From an uncultured bacterium (lineage in GTDB: Bacteria; Planctomycetota; UBA8108; UBA1146): DNA of 50,858 bases. Shown here in pieces: positions 1 to 8,874 of this stretch (position 1 is the first letter of the stretch; the number at the start of each line of letters is the position of its first letter). The notes beneath the pieces are model-generated. The model had not been told where the DNA came from and did no database searches. It saw nothing but the letters and a program-made list of their open reading frames with translations. Location of the stretch: contig CAJXMG010000019.1 in assembly GCA_913056395.1 (NCBI GenBank), forward strand, positions 1 through 50,858. The letters are read 5' to 3'. A program made the translations under genes and the position numbers.

Positions 1-1178
1 GTGAGATTGCCTCCCACCTTGCCAAAATGATCGGTAAAGGTTTTGAGACGATCGTGCAACTGGGACGATTCTTCCCAGATCTTTTGTGCATTTTCGGCCA
101 GCTCTTCCTGTTTCCAGTAGAGGGCCACTGTTTTCAGGAGCGCGATGAGAGTGACCGGCGTAGCGATAAGAATCTTGTTCTCCATCGCCTCCTCCTGAAG
201 ATTCGGTTGGGCAGCAAATGCGGCCGCAGCCACCGATTCGATCGGAATGAACATCACCGTAAAATCGACTTTGCCGCCTACCACAGAAGGATAGTCACGC
301 TTGGCCAGTTCCAGCATCGTCGTCCGCACCACTTTTCCATGGGCATCGAACTCTGCCTCGCGTTCAGCCGGATCGGTCGATTCCATCGCCCGGTTGTAAG
401 CAGCAAAGGGCACCTTGGCATCAATTGGAATCTTGCCTTTGCCAGGCATGTTGACCACCAGGTCAGGGCGCTTGCCTGTCCCCTCCTGATCCTGAAGCGT
501 GAAGTCACAATGCTTGGTCATTCCTGCAAGCTCGCAAATATTTTCGAGGGCCATTTCGCCCCAGCGACCGCGGGTTTGCCCCGATCCCTTGAGAGCGGTC
601 GAAAGCGATGCCGCCTCCGCCCCCACCTTGACCGTCTGTTCTGCGAGCAGTTTGACCTGTTGATCGAGAGCACTGAAAGATTCGTTTCTGGACTTCTCAA
701 TCTTCCGCTGCTGCTCCTCAAACTTTTCCATCTGCTCACGGAATGAGAGGAATTGCTTTTCGATGGATTCATGACGCTTTTCCAGCTCGGATGCATGCTT
801 GGACTCGGAAACACCCAGCCTCTCCTCGGCATGCTTCAAAAACTGATCGCGGTTCTTTTCCATTTGATCCGCCGAAAACGCCTGCATGCTCTCCTTCAGA
901 GACTCCCGATCCTCTCGCAATTGCTGCAACTGGGATTCTGCCGCTTCCTTTTCAGAGGTGGCGCGCACCAGGTTTTCCCGAGCCGTCATGACTTCTGCCT
1001 GCTGACCAGAGATTTCTTCCCGGAGACTCGCTGCCTCAGCCTGATGGTGAGAGACTTCCTCCCGGAGCCTTGCCACTTCTTCCTGCGCCGCGTCGACCTG
1101 TTTGGAAACAAGGCTGCGGGCGACGAAAAAGCCGACCAGAAGGGTTACCACCGAGATCAAGGGCCACACAAATTCCAC
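1..1178 (-). CDS. rmuC: DNA recombination protein RmuC, C-terminus cut off
   Basis: The frame stays open to the window edge, so only about 393 N-terminal codons are present; family members are usually about 450 or more residues. It opens with a single membrane anchor (EFVWPLISVVTLLVGFFVA), followed by a long Gln/Glu/Lys-rich coiled coil (about residues 25-215). The RmuC core then begins with 'GSGQTRGRWGEMALENI' and 'RPDLVVNMPGKGKIPIDAKVPF', both typical of the family. The start is a GTG at 1178, chosen because GGAGGAGG lies 4-5 bases upstream and the anchor begins at once. RmuC proteins are thought to limit inversions between repeats, probably through a nuclease-like core; the biochemistry is poorly known. 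It follows recQ on the same strand with a 93-base gap, so the two repair genes may be co-transcribed. Confidence 0.93.
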   Translation of the reverse strand, partial: MEFVWPLISVVTLLVGFFVARSLVSKQVDAAQEEVARLREEVSHHQAEAASLREEISGQQAEVMTARENLVRATSEKEAAESQLQQLREDRESLKESMQAFSADQMEKNRDQFLKHAEERLGVSESKHASELEKRHESIEKQFLSFREQMEKFEEQQRKIEKSRNESFSALDQQVKLLAEQTVKVGAEAASLSTALKGSGQTRGRWGEMALENICELAGMTKHCDFTLQDQEGTGKRPDLVVNMPGKGKIPIDAKVPFAAYNRAMESTDPAEREAEFDAHGKVVRTTMLELAKRDYPSVVGGKVDFTVMFIPIESVAAAAFAAQPNLQEEAMENKILIATPVTLIALLKTVALYWKQEELAENAQKIWEESSQLHDRLKTFTDHFGKVGGNL

Positions 1179-1271
1179 AGAGCCTCCTCCAACACCGGAT
1201 TCTCCCGGTTACCAGGGCGTACGATTCTTCAGACTAAGGTCTATACGGGGCGGGAACCACTCCCTGACAGA

Positions 1272-3143
1272 TCAGGCGAGGATGACGTCAAGAAAACCCT
1301 GACCCCACTTCTCCAGCTTTTTCTGGCCTACACCGGAGATCATCGCCAACTGGCTCATGGTTTGCGGTTTGAGCTGAGACATCTCAACCAGGGTGGAGTC
1401 GTGGAAGATGGTGTAGGGCGGCACTTCCAGCTGGCGGGACAGTTCCAGTCGGTGCTGACGCAGTCGTTCGAAGAGGCTTGCCTCCATGGCATCGAGGCCC
1501 ATCTCCTTCTTTTTGCGACGCTTGCGGGTGGCTTTTTTGACCAGGCGATCCTTGCGGAAGGAAAAGGTCTCTTCTCCCCGAAGGACCGCGCGGCAACGGG
1601 GATCCAGCGAGATGCCGTTATGACCCTCGAGATCGATGCGCACCATTCCTCGGGAAGCAAGTTGGCGAAACACCGAGTGCCAACCGGCTTCATCCAGCTC
1701 GGTGCCGATGCCGTAGACACTCAAGTGATCGTGACCAAATTTGGTGACTTTTTCTGTGGGGTTTCCCAGCAATACATCGATCACATGGGCTTTGCCGAAT
1801 CTCTGCCCCGTCTTGGAGATCGCTGACATCAACTTCTGGGCGAGCACCGTGCCATCGGTGACTTCTATCGAGCCGGAGCAATTGTCACAGGTCTGATCTG
1901 ATTCAGAACAGGAGTGCGCCTCTTCCCCGAAGAAGCGCAACAGGCTCGCCCGCCGACACTCGGAGGTTTCACAATAGGCGAGCATCGCATCGATCTGATG
2001 GCGGCGGATCTGCTTCTGTGCCTGATCGATCTCCGCTTCCGCCAATCGACGCTGGGCCATCATCACATCCTGCCAGCCGTAACAGAGCCAGCACTCAGCG
2101 GGCAGGCCATCCCGTCCGGCACGGCCCGATTCCTGACTGTAATGCTGGGGACTTTCCGGCATATCGAGGTGAGCCACATAGCGAACATTGGGTTTGTCGA
2201 TGCCCATGCCGAAAGCCACCGTTGCGACAACGACGACGCCTTCCTCGCGCTGGAACAGTTGTTGATTCTGTGAACGCTGCTGATTGTCCATGCCCGCATG
2301 GTAGGGAACCGCCCGGATCCCCTCCTTGCGCAACCAGACAGCAGTGTCCTCCACCTTTTTGCGTGAACCGCAATAGATGATGCCCGCTTCGCCGGCATGA
2401 CGATCCTTGATGAAGCGGAGCAGCTGTCGTTTGGGCTGGTCCTTCGGCTCCACCAGATAACGCAAATTGGGACGATTCATGGAGGTCGAAAAGAGATCCT
2501 CTTCCGACATATCCAACACACGAAGGATGTCCTTCAGGGTTTGCGGATCCGCTGTCGCCGTCAGGGCGATCACCGGAATCATCGGATAGCTTCTTCGAAG
2601 AACACCCAGTTGTTGGTATTCCGCCCTGAAATCGTGGCCCCACTGGCTGATGCAGTGGGCCTCATCGATGGCGAAAAGACCCGGGCGGAATTTTTCCAGA
2701 TCGCTCATGAATCCATCGAGCAACAGTCTCTCTGGTGCCAGATAGAGGATCTTGATCTCTCCCGCATGCAACTTCGCCCACACCCGACGCCGATCGTCCG
2801 GATCCATGGAAGAGTTCAGTGCTGCAGCTTTAACACCCGCCTGAGTCAGGGCGTCCACCTGATCCTGCATCAGTGAAATCGTTGGAGTGACGACGACGGT
2901 CAGTCCCTCGCGAATCAATCCAGGGATTTGGTAACAGAGGGATTTGCCTCCCCCGGTGGGCATCAGGACGAGAGCGTCTTTTCCGGTGACGACCCGTTCG
3001 ATCACCTTCTCCTGGGGACCGCGGAAGGAATCATAGCCAAAGACTTCCTGCAGAAGGATGGATGCGGCCTCACGGATGGCGTCGATGGGAAGATCGTCTT
3101 CGGAAGAGGAATCCGCTGGAATCTCTGTGACTGTCCCCGACAC
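1272..3143 (-). CDS. recQ: ATP-dependent DNA helicase RecQ
   Basis: A 3'-5' superfamily 2 helicase for recombination and replication-fork repair. The order is complete for a bacterial RecQ of 623 residues: Walker A MPTGGGKS (61-68), Walker B DEAH (160-163) followed by the RecQ loop CISQWGHDFR, motif III LTATA (194-198), and motif VI around QESGRAGRDG (337-346). The zinc-binding region has Cys396, Cys412, Cys419 and Cys422, with wider spacing than in E. coli. A winged helix and a C-terminal HRDC domain (about 553-620) follow. A very basic linker (KKATRKRRKKK, about 536-546) joins the winged helix to HRDC. The ATG at 3143 lies 61 bases after the DUF3293 gene on the same strand. Confidence 0.97.
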   Translation of the reverse strand: MSGTVTEIPADSSSEDDLPIDAIREAASILLQEVFGYDSFRGPQEKVIERVVTGKDALVLMPTGGGKSLCYQIPGLIREGLTVVVTPTISLMQDQVDALTQAGVKAAALNSSMDPDDRRRVWAKLHAGEIKILYLAPERLLLDGFMSDLEKFRPGLFAIDEAHCISQWGHDFRAEYQQLGVLRRSYPMIPVIALTATADPQTLKDILRVLDMSEEDLFSTSMNRPNLRYLVEPKDQPKRQLLRFIKDRHAGEAGIIYCGSRKKVEDTAVWLRKEGIRAVPYHAGMDNQQRSQNQQLFQREEGVVVVATVAFGMGIDKPNVRYVAHLDMPESPQHYSQESGRAGRDGLPAECWLCYGWQDVMMAQRRLAEAEIDQAQKQIRRHQIDAMLAYCETSECRRASLLRFFGEEAHSCSESDQTCDNCSGSIEVTDGTVLAQKLMSAISKTGQRFGKAHVIDVLLGNPTEKVTKFGHDHLSVYGIGTELDEAGWHSVFRQLASRGMVRIDLEGHNGISLDPRCRAVLRGEETFSFRKDRLVKKATRKRRKKKEMGLDAMEASLFERLRQHRLELSRQLEVPPYTIFHDSTLVEMSQLKPQTMSQLAMISGVGQKKLEKWGQGFLDVILA

Positions 3144-3204
3144 GCTGGGCCCCTTCCCCTGTGTTGCATAAGAGGTACCGGGATAGCCGAGGTTCTGACC
3201 CAGA

Positions 3205-3726
3205 TCAAGGTCGGGGCGGGTTCAGATCCGAATCAGGGTGATGAATCAGGCCCTCCCGATCATCGAAAGGGGCCCGCGAAGTCAGCGCTGCCAACACCCA
3301 GCCCCACTCATGTCGCCGACCACTTTCACACTCCACCGCAGCCAACCCCCGGGGGTGCCACTCCCAGATCGCGTCCTGCTGCCAATCAATTCCGATCCGG
3401 ATGGAAGAATCGAGACTGTGGCCAATCCGGGCAATTCCCTCTTCTGCCCAGGATCCATCGGCAGCGGAGCCGGTTCCCTCACAGATCTCTTCTCCAGCAG
3501 CCCTCAGTTGCCCAACCAATTGCTGATGCCGCTGAAGGTTCTCTGAGTAGTCCAAAGGTTGAGATCGGGGGTTCCATGCCGTGATGACATGTACCGGTGA
3601 ATCAAAGGGGAAAGGGCCCTCACAAACGCCGCGATCTGCAGGATGGACTGCCCATGCTTCTCCCGACGGGCTGACGATCCGCAACCATGTCTTTCTCCAG
3701 CCATCGACGGGGAATGAAACGTTCAT
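3205..3726 (-). CDS. DUF3293 domain protein
   Basis: A 173-residue soluble protein without signal peptide or membrane segment. The stretch HVITAWNPRSQPLDYSEN (about 46-63), followed by a query for WAEEG and a 'QDAIWEW' strand (about 117-123), matches my memory of the DUF3293 family, small proteins of unknown function with conserved 'T.WNP.s...s..eN' and 'fgQ.AI' motifs. The C-terminal 30 residues are proline- and charge-rich and probably disordered. It is the first gene of a leftward group with recQ and rmuC. The nearest rightward gene starts 216 bases away, so a divergent promoter region lies between 3727 and 3942. Function unknown. Confidence 0.75.
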   Translation of the reverse strand: MNVSFPVDGWRKTWLRIVSPSGEAWAVHPADRGVCEGPFPFDSPVHVITAWNPRSQPLDYSENLQRHQQLVGQLRAAGEEICEGTGSAADGSWAEEGIARIGHSLDSSIRIGIDWQQDAIWEWHPRGLAAVECESGRRHEWGWVLAALTSRAPFDDREGLIHHPDSDLNPPRP

Positions 3727-3942
3727 TCTTCTCCTTCATTCAGTTCCACGGGGCATTGTGGTGATCTTATTGCGAAATCTGCAACCCTTTGGAAAGGTCC
3801 CCTGCTGGAGGGGTTGCCGGGGAACCTCCCGAACCGTTACGATCTGGTTCGCTGATTTGGCTGAGTTCAGACGATTGTTGGTTCAGCCCTCACACTCTTT
3901 GATGCACTTGACCCCTGTAATACTGCCGACTGGAGGCCACCC

Positions 3943-5169
3943 ATGTCCGAAAACTCTCACCCCTGGCAACAGTCCATGCCTGAAGACCAGTTCACTCGCA
4001 TGCGCGATATCCTCGCCGCACCCAGCCCTGTGGGGCTTGAGGCCGCGATGACTGAAGGGGTCCTGGCTCCGATGTGCGAATCTTTCATGCCGGAAGGCTG
4101 GAAGCTGCATCGTTTCCGCGGCAACGCCGGTGTCGTCCTCGACACCTGGCCGGACGCCCCCGAAGGAACGTTGACGGTGATGGCCATCGGTCACGCCGAC
4201 AAGATCCGCATGCAGGTGAGAAGCATCGGCGAAGACGGCAAGATCTGGATCAACAGCGACTCCTTCCTGCCGATGACCCTGATCGGTCACGAGGTCACAC
4301 TCTTCAGTGAAGATCCCGACAACCCGGGCAGTTTCCGCAGCCTCACCGGAGGAACCGTCGAAGCCCTCGGAGCAATCCACTTTGCCGAACCCGCCATGCG
4401 CGATGGTTCCAAAGGCATCAAGGCCAACCAGCTTTACCTGGAGTTGCAGTTGAGTGGCGACGATCGCAAAAAGCAGGTCGAGTCCCTCGGCATTCGCTCC
4501 GGTGATCCCCTTCTGCTCGACCGTCCGATTCGCCGCGGCTTCGGCCCCGACAGTTTTGTGGGAGCCTATCTCGACAATGGTCTCGGTTGTTTTGTCGTCG
4601 AAGAAGCTGCACGCCTGATTGCTGCCGGGGATTCGCTGAAGAATGTCCGCTACCTCGCCGCCTTCGCCGCCTACGAAGAGATCGGCCGCTTCGGCAGCCG
4701 CGTCTTCGCCGGCGAAATGAAGCCGGACGTCATCATCGGCGTCGACGTCAACCACGATTACGATGCCGCACCGGGAATTGGTGATCGCCGCTATACCCCC
4801 CTGAAAATGTCATCTGGAATGACCCTTTCTGTGGGTGCCATCGCCACCGCCAGCCTCAATGCCATGATTCAGGAGGCTTGCAAAGACCAGGGAATTCCTT
4901 TCCAGGTAGATGTCTGCGGTCGCGACACCGGCACCGACGCCATGGCAGGTGTGCTCGCTTCCGTCGATGCCGCTGCCACCAGCATCGGCTTCCCGATTCG
5001 CAACATGCACACCATTTCGGAGAGTGCTCACACGGGAGATGTCCTCGCAGCGATTCACGCACTGGAAGCCACCCTGAGAAGGATGGATGCACAGGGCTAC
5101 TCTGCGGATGATTTCAGAAGCTCCCACCCGAGACTCGATCAGGTGACCCCGGTTTCCCACGGACAGTAA
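3943..5169 (+). CDS. M42 family metallo-aminopeptidase
   Basis: A cytoplasmic dinuclear-metal aminopeptidase of the M42 (TET/FrvX) family; such enzymes trim free peptides. All expected ligands are visible: His84 and Asp86 in GHADK, Asp211 in YLDNGLG, the Glu245-Glu246 pair in YEEIGRFG, Asp268 in GVDVNHD, and His356 in NMHTISES. Between about residues 105 and 195 lies the lid-type insertion domain common to M42. The length of 408 residues is slightly above the usual 340-370 because of the N-terminus and some loops. The ATG at 3943 follows 'ggaggccaccc', giving a good ribosome site. The barrel gene starts 27 bases after the stop, so the two may share a transcript although their roles look unrelated. 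Confidence 0.93.
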   Translation: MSENSHPWQQSMPEDQFTRMRDILAAPSPVGLEAAMTEGVLAPMCESFMPEGWKLHRFRGNAGVVLDTWPDAPEGTLTVMAIGHADKIRMQVRSIGEDGKIWINSDSFLPMTLIGHEVTLFSEDPDNPGSFRSLTGGTVEALGAIHFAEPAMRDGSKGIKANQLYLELQLSGDDRKKQVESLGIRSGDPLLLDRPIRRGFGPDSFVGAYLDNGLGCFVVEEAARLIAAGDSLKNVRYLAAFAAYEEIGRFGSRVFAGEMKPDVIIGVDVNHDYDAAPGIGDRRYTPLKMSSGMTLSVGAIATASLNAMIQEACKDQGIPFQVDVCGRDTGTDAMAGVLASVDAAATSIGFPIRNMHTISESAHTGDVLAAIHALEATLRRMDAQGYSADDFRSSHPRLDQVTPVSHGQ

Positions 5170-5196
5170 ACATCTCGACCCGGAACAGGATCTCCA

Positions 5197-6504
5197 TTGA
5201 CCTCCATCATCCTCATCCTCGCTATGTTCAGTGGAATCAACGAGGATGAGGGTGAGAGGTCTGCCGAGATTCGACCCGCAGATCTCCTGCAGAATCTCGA
5301 TCACCCCGACCGCTGGCGCTGGATCCCTGAGGACCGCATGCCGGAGGGGAATCTCGTCAAGCGCCTGTTGGTGACCTCCTTCGTTTCTCCCATCTTCTTC
5401 TTTGACAGCGATGTCGGAGCGGGAGGGGGATTCGGTGTTACCGATATCGATTTTGGCAACAAGCGTCGCCGTCAGTTCGCCAATACCTGGATCACCTACA
5501 CCACCGAGGGGCAGCAACGCTTTGCCTTCTCCTGGAGAAAATGGTTGGCTCACCAGGACTACCCTGGCCGGGGCAGCTTGCAGGGGGACCGCGATTTCTT
5601 TGGTATCTCTCTGGAGAGATCGAAAACCCTGACCAGCCGTTTTTTCGGTTTTGGTGCCGACACCCTTCTCGATCAGGAGTCCTCGTACAGCCGGGAGACC
5701 AATTCCCTCGGTCTGGGAATCCAGAAGTCTTTACCCAAGACCGGTGGCAACTGGATCTGGAACTTCAATCTCTTGCTGCAAACCGATGACATCTCTTCGG
5801 GAACGGTCGGTGACGCACTGGACATGACCGTGGCTTATCCGGAGGTGGCTGCCGGTTCCGACGATTTCGGTGCGGTATGGATTAAAGCGGGGATTCGCCA
5901 TGACACCCGTGATGCCCAGCACCTTCCCTATGAAGGCCACTCGGTGGGCATCTCATTCTTTGGCTGCCCCATCACTTCCCAGGATCTCGCAGGTGAAGAA
6001 TTGGATGGTGGAGTGGTGACCACTCTCTCTGGAACCTGGGTCAGTCCTGTCACCCCCCTCTTCCATTCGGGTGGAACTCCCACCGCTGACCACCCTTTGA
6101 TCGACTCGATCGCCACTTCCCTCAGCATCTCCGGAACTTCCGGTGAAATCCCCTTCTGGGCGTTACCTTCTATTGGTGGCAGTCAAATTCTTCGTGGAAG
6201 TATTGGTGGCCGCTGGCGTGATCGACACGCGTGGAATGCAGGGTTTGAGTGGCGGCCATGGATCTTTACGGATGAGATCCCCATCTATCGCAAGATTCGC
6301 CTCGAACGTTCTGGCATCGCCCTCTTCTTCGACGCAGGGTCTGTCGCCAACTCCTTCGATCAACTCTTCTCTGAAAAAGTTCACTACAGCTACGGAGTAG
6401 GCTTCCGCTTCACTTTTGAAAGACAGGCGCTGTTCCGTGCAGATCTTGGCCGATCAGATGAAGGCGAATTCAATATGAGCATCCGCTACGGTCTGCCCTT
6501 CTGA
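5197..6504 (+). CDS. Omp85-superfamily outer-membrane beta-barrel protein
   Basis: Alternating hydrophobic/polar strands fill the protein from about residue 60 to the end, with repeated Gly/aromatic girdles. The DVGAGGGFGVTDIDFGNKRR segment resembles the first barrel strands of BamA/TamA 'surface antigen' domains. Near the C-terminus 'GSQILRGS' resembles the conserved RG(Y/F)-type L6 motif, and the protein ends in Phe, as many barrel proteins do. There is no room for POTRA domains, so it is a barrel-only member. The start is a TTG at 5197 giving a short hydrophobic leader; ATG 5224 is the alternative but cuts into that leader. A short remnant resembling its 3' end lies at 8829-8873 next to aat. 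Substrate unknown. Confidence 0.75.
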   Translation: MTSIILILAMFSGINEDEGERSAEIRPADLLQNLDHPDRWRWIPEDRMPEGNLVKRLLVTSFVSPIFFFDSDVGAGGGFGVTDIDFGNKRRRQFANTWITYTTEGQQRFAFSWRKWLAHQDYPGRGSLQGDRDFFGISLERSKTLTSRFFGFGADTLLDQESSYSRETNSLGLGIQKSLPKTGGNWIWNFNLLLQTDDISSGTVGDALDMTVAYPEVAAGSDDFGAVWIKAGIRHDTRDAQHLPYEGHSVGISFFGCPITSQDLAGEELDGGVVTTLSGTWVSPVTPLFHSGGTPTADHPLIDSIATSLSISGTSGEIPFWALPSIGGSQILRGSIGGRWRDRHAWNAGFEWRPWIFTDEIPIYRKIRLERSGIALFFDAGSVANSFDQLFSEKVHYSYGVGFRFTFERQALFRADLGRSDEGEFNMSIRYGLPF

Positions 6505-6532
6505 TCAGGATACTTCCACTTCCATCTCTGAA

Positions 6533-6617
6533 TTATTGTTGTGGAAAAGGGCGACTTTGCCATTCTAGCGGAGGGGATGATTTCCACAGAAGGTTCAAAT
6601 AGCTATCAACGCTGATC
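6533..6617 (-). pseudogene. 3' remnant of a second aat gene
   Basis: Reading leftward, the last 27 codons before the stop at 6533-6535 give ISVDSYLNLLWKSSPPLEWQ then SRPFPQQ. The intact aat at 8875-9510 ends ISDENYSSLLSRSSPPLEWQ then SRPFPQQ. The reading frame, the stop and the last 15 residues agree while several third codon positions differ, so this is an aged copy rather than a fresh repeat. No other part of aat is present: the remnant begins about 20 bases after the stop of the broken lipoprotein gene. It lies in the 3' intergenic space behind the barrel gene, matching the position of the intact aat relative to the barrel-like remnant at 8829-8873. Confidence 0.88.
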
Positions 6618-6635
6618 AATATTTCAGCAATCAAC

Positions 6636-7726
6636 CTAGAAAGAACCACCTCTTATTCTTACTCCTTCTGTGCTGTAATCGATCGTCCTCCATCGAATAC
6701 TGAAAGTGTCCAAGTTTAGTAAAGCGTTCTTGATTTCGTTTATTTTCGAATAGGAATCCATCTCAAATTGAAGCCCCGGCATCGATGACCAGAAAATGGC
6801 ACTTGCTGCAACCCGGGAAATCACTTCTTCATTTGCTTTTCCTTCAGCAGAAGGTTGCCGATTGGAACTCCCCCGCTGTAGCTGTTTGGAGGCCTTGAGT
6901 TCCAAGTCAAAACCACTTTCTCACCGTGAAGTGACTGTAGTTTTTCCATTGTGAGAGCGGTGGATTCCCCTTCTTTTTTGATTTTTACCCTGGAAGGCAT
7001 TCCTGAAACCCAGCCAGTATCGGTGATTTTGAAAAGTTTTTCCCCGGCATACAAAATTTCGTCGGCGATTCCTTCACCAGAACCATCACCTGTTTGCAAC
7101 TGAGGTGGTCCAGGAAATCCTGCAGAATCTTTATCTTGCTTGCTCTTGATTTGCCGCACTTCAAATTCACCTCTTCGGGAATTGTAATCCCACTTTAAAT
7201 CATCAAAATTTTTCTGGATGAAAACGTAGTCAGGGTGGTCCAGCCAAGTTGTCTTCAGTGCGAATACCACTCGTTTATTATCAGTTTCTACAACCAGATA
7301 TACCTGCTTACCTGGGGCAAGATCTTAACTCTTGAGTCGCTCAAGAATGACATCCGCCTCCATACCCTTCACACCTTCACGATTCAAAAACAAAGTTGGC
7401 GGCAAATTGAGGGCTCTCTGTGGCCCAAGGCTTTCAATCGAAAAGTCCATAAAATGGGACAGACCAGCCTTCCCAAAATTTATTCCATTCATGTCACTAT
7501 CAAACTCAGCAGCAAGGAGTGGCTTTCCCAGATGAACGAGACCGATAGATTCTGTCTGTACAGAACTGCCCCCTTCAACAGGTTGATCCACTTTCGTCGC
7601 AACTGAAATTTTGAATGCACTTCCCGCAGAAGTAGGGACTAGCCAGGATATGTAGATCGTAAAAACTGCGGGGAATAACACCAAGCCGATGAAAATGACT
7701 GCTACGAGAGATATCCAAATTTTCAT
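6636..7726 (-). pseudogene. Broken third copy of the local lipoprotein family
   Basis: The start codon at 7726 overlaps the stop of the upstream paralogue as ATGA. The first 133 codons align with the intact 357-residue paralogue (VDQPVEGGSSVQTE, LVHLGKPLLAAEF, FSIESLGPQRALNLPP). A TAA at 7325-7327 then interrupts the frame exactly where the paralogue reads LRSDALAPG; the same frame continues with DLAPGKQVYLVVET and LKTTWLDHPDYVFIQ. Near 6830-6900 the match moves to another frame, ending AIFWSSMPGLQFEMD and RGGSF at 6636. One nonsense codon plus one frameshift make a pseudogene likely. The N-terminus has a membrane segment but no clear lipobox Cys. A sequencing error could explain one lesion, hardly both. 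Confidence 0.82.
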
Positions 7727-8691
7727 AATGTCCCTCCAGTGGAAGAGATCCCCTTCTTGGTAAAGCTGATGCGGTTCCAACTAATGTCATATCGAAAGCT
7801 CTCAAAACTGGTGAGATCTGCTTTGAGTTCATCGATGACTTCAGTCTTTCCCATATCTATATGCAAACCTGGCGCAGAAGGCCAAAGGTATGCCCTCTCA
7901 CCTACCCAATCTCCTGAGGAATCTTTCCAGGCGGCGATCGTTTCTTTGCAAAACCATCTATCTGAATAGATCTGACCCGCAGATAACCCATCTTCATTTT
8001 TATCAGGTCTTTCATTAGCGGTTTCTTTTGCTCGATTGAAAAATCCAGTCGACGAAGTCAACGTGGGTTGAAACACCAAAGCCCCTCCATAAAGCGTCTG
8101 ATTAGATTCAGAGTACCAAATTGGGATCTCCTTCACAGGCTCGTCAGAAGCCTCCAGCAGTTTCAAAAATTCAACCTGAGATCGCCTTGGGTTCGTCGTC
8201 CGGTAAGGGCTTGAGTATTGAATAAACAAGCCGGTGGGATCGTCTCTCTGTGAAATCTTCAATCGGTGTGCGACTCTTCTGCCTTCGCAATCTATCAATA
8301 AATAGATGGACCTCCCTGACTGCAGAAACTCACTACTCATACTCTCCAAATAATCCTCCATTGACATCCCGGAAGATTTACTCGATTTCTTTTCTGATTG
8401 AAGAAACATCTGAGGACTTAAACACAAAAAATAGTCTTCAAAATGCGGCAGCGAGAGCTCTGTGAATACGACTTCTTCGTCATCCACAAAACTGGCTTTC
8501 AATAATGGGGGACCCAAGTGAACGGTACCAAGTTTAGAAGTAGTGATCGTCGATCCGCCCTCAACAGGAGCGGGCGTTTCATAAGTGATCGAGATCATCA
8601 TCGACGAATCTTTTGAAGTACATCCACCAATCAAAAGTAAAATCGCCAGTGATGTAATCAGAAGAGATAGCGAACTGCGATTCATTCTCAT
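7723..8691 (-). CDS. Exported lipoprotein, paralogue B of a local family
   Basis: A 322-residue protein starting with a lipoprotein signal (SLAILLLIGGC; lipidated Cys near residue 24). I do not recognise the family. Shared features with the neighbouring copies are 'PVEGGSTITTSKLGTVHLGPPLL' near residues 42-64, a central 'SGRSIYLLIDCEGRRVAHRLK' segment, a 'LWPSAPGLHIDMG' segment, and a C-terminus ending ISSTGGTL. The middle part is divergent from paralogue A, which keeps 'LYAGDSLFTITKSGRIAGMPSW'. The stop codon overlaps the start of the next copy by four bases. Base composition is AT-richer than that of the flanking housekeeping genes. Probably a periplasm-facing or outer-membrane lipoprotein; function unknown. 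Confidence 0.75.
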   Translation of the reverse strand: MRMNRSSLSLLITSLAILLLIGGCTSKDSSMMISITYETPAPVEGGSTITTSKLGTVHLGPPLLKASFVDDEEVVFTELSLPHFEDYFLCLSPQMFLQSEKKSSKSSGMSMEDYLESMSSEFLQSGRSIYLLIDCEGRRVAHRLKISQRDDPTGLFIQYSSPYRTTNPRRSQVEFLKLLEASDEPVKEIPIWYSESNQTLYGGALVFQPTLTSSTGFFNRAKETANERPDKNEDGLSAGQIYSDRWFCKETIAAWKDSSGDWVGERAYLWPSAPGLHIDMGKTEVIDELKADLTSFESFRYDISWNRISFTKKGISSTGGTL

Positions 8692-8828
8692 CGACTCAAC
8701 CTCATCGGTACTCAGCTTCTTCGCTACTTATCGTCATAGGAAAGAGACTCAATGATGGCGGGGTTGCATTATTGTATCAGAACATGACTGGCAAATAAGA
8801 AGGAATCTATGATGGATGCTTCAGTCAA

Positions 8829-8873
8829 TCCGATGATGGCGAGTCCAATATGAGCGTCGACTTCATTACCTGA
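8829..8873 (+). pseudogene. Probable 3' remnant of a second barrel gene
   Basis: Read rightward this gives SDDGESNMSVDFIT and a TGA. The intact barrel gene ends SDEGEFNMSIRYGLPF and TGA (6454-6504). The frame is kept, 7 of the first 9 residues match, and in both places the stop is followed at once by the 3' end of an aat sequence on the other strand. The stretch is short, so chance similarity is possible, but the synteny makes a duplicated and eroded gene end the better explanation. No clear match to the barrel gene could be followed further upstream in 8700-8828. Confidence 0.55.
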
Positions 8874-8874
8874 A

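Noticed and set aside
27-1826. Rightward open frames over rmuC and the recQ end
   Set aside because: They mirror the minus-strand genes, whose domain motifs are complete.
7325-7327. Programmed readthrough of the stop in lipoprotein copy C
   Set aside because: The codon is TAA, and a separate frameshift downstream also breaks the gene.
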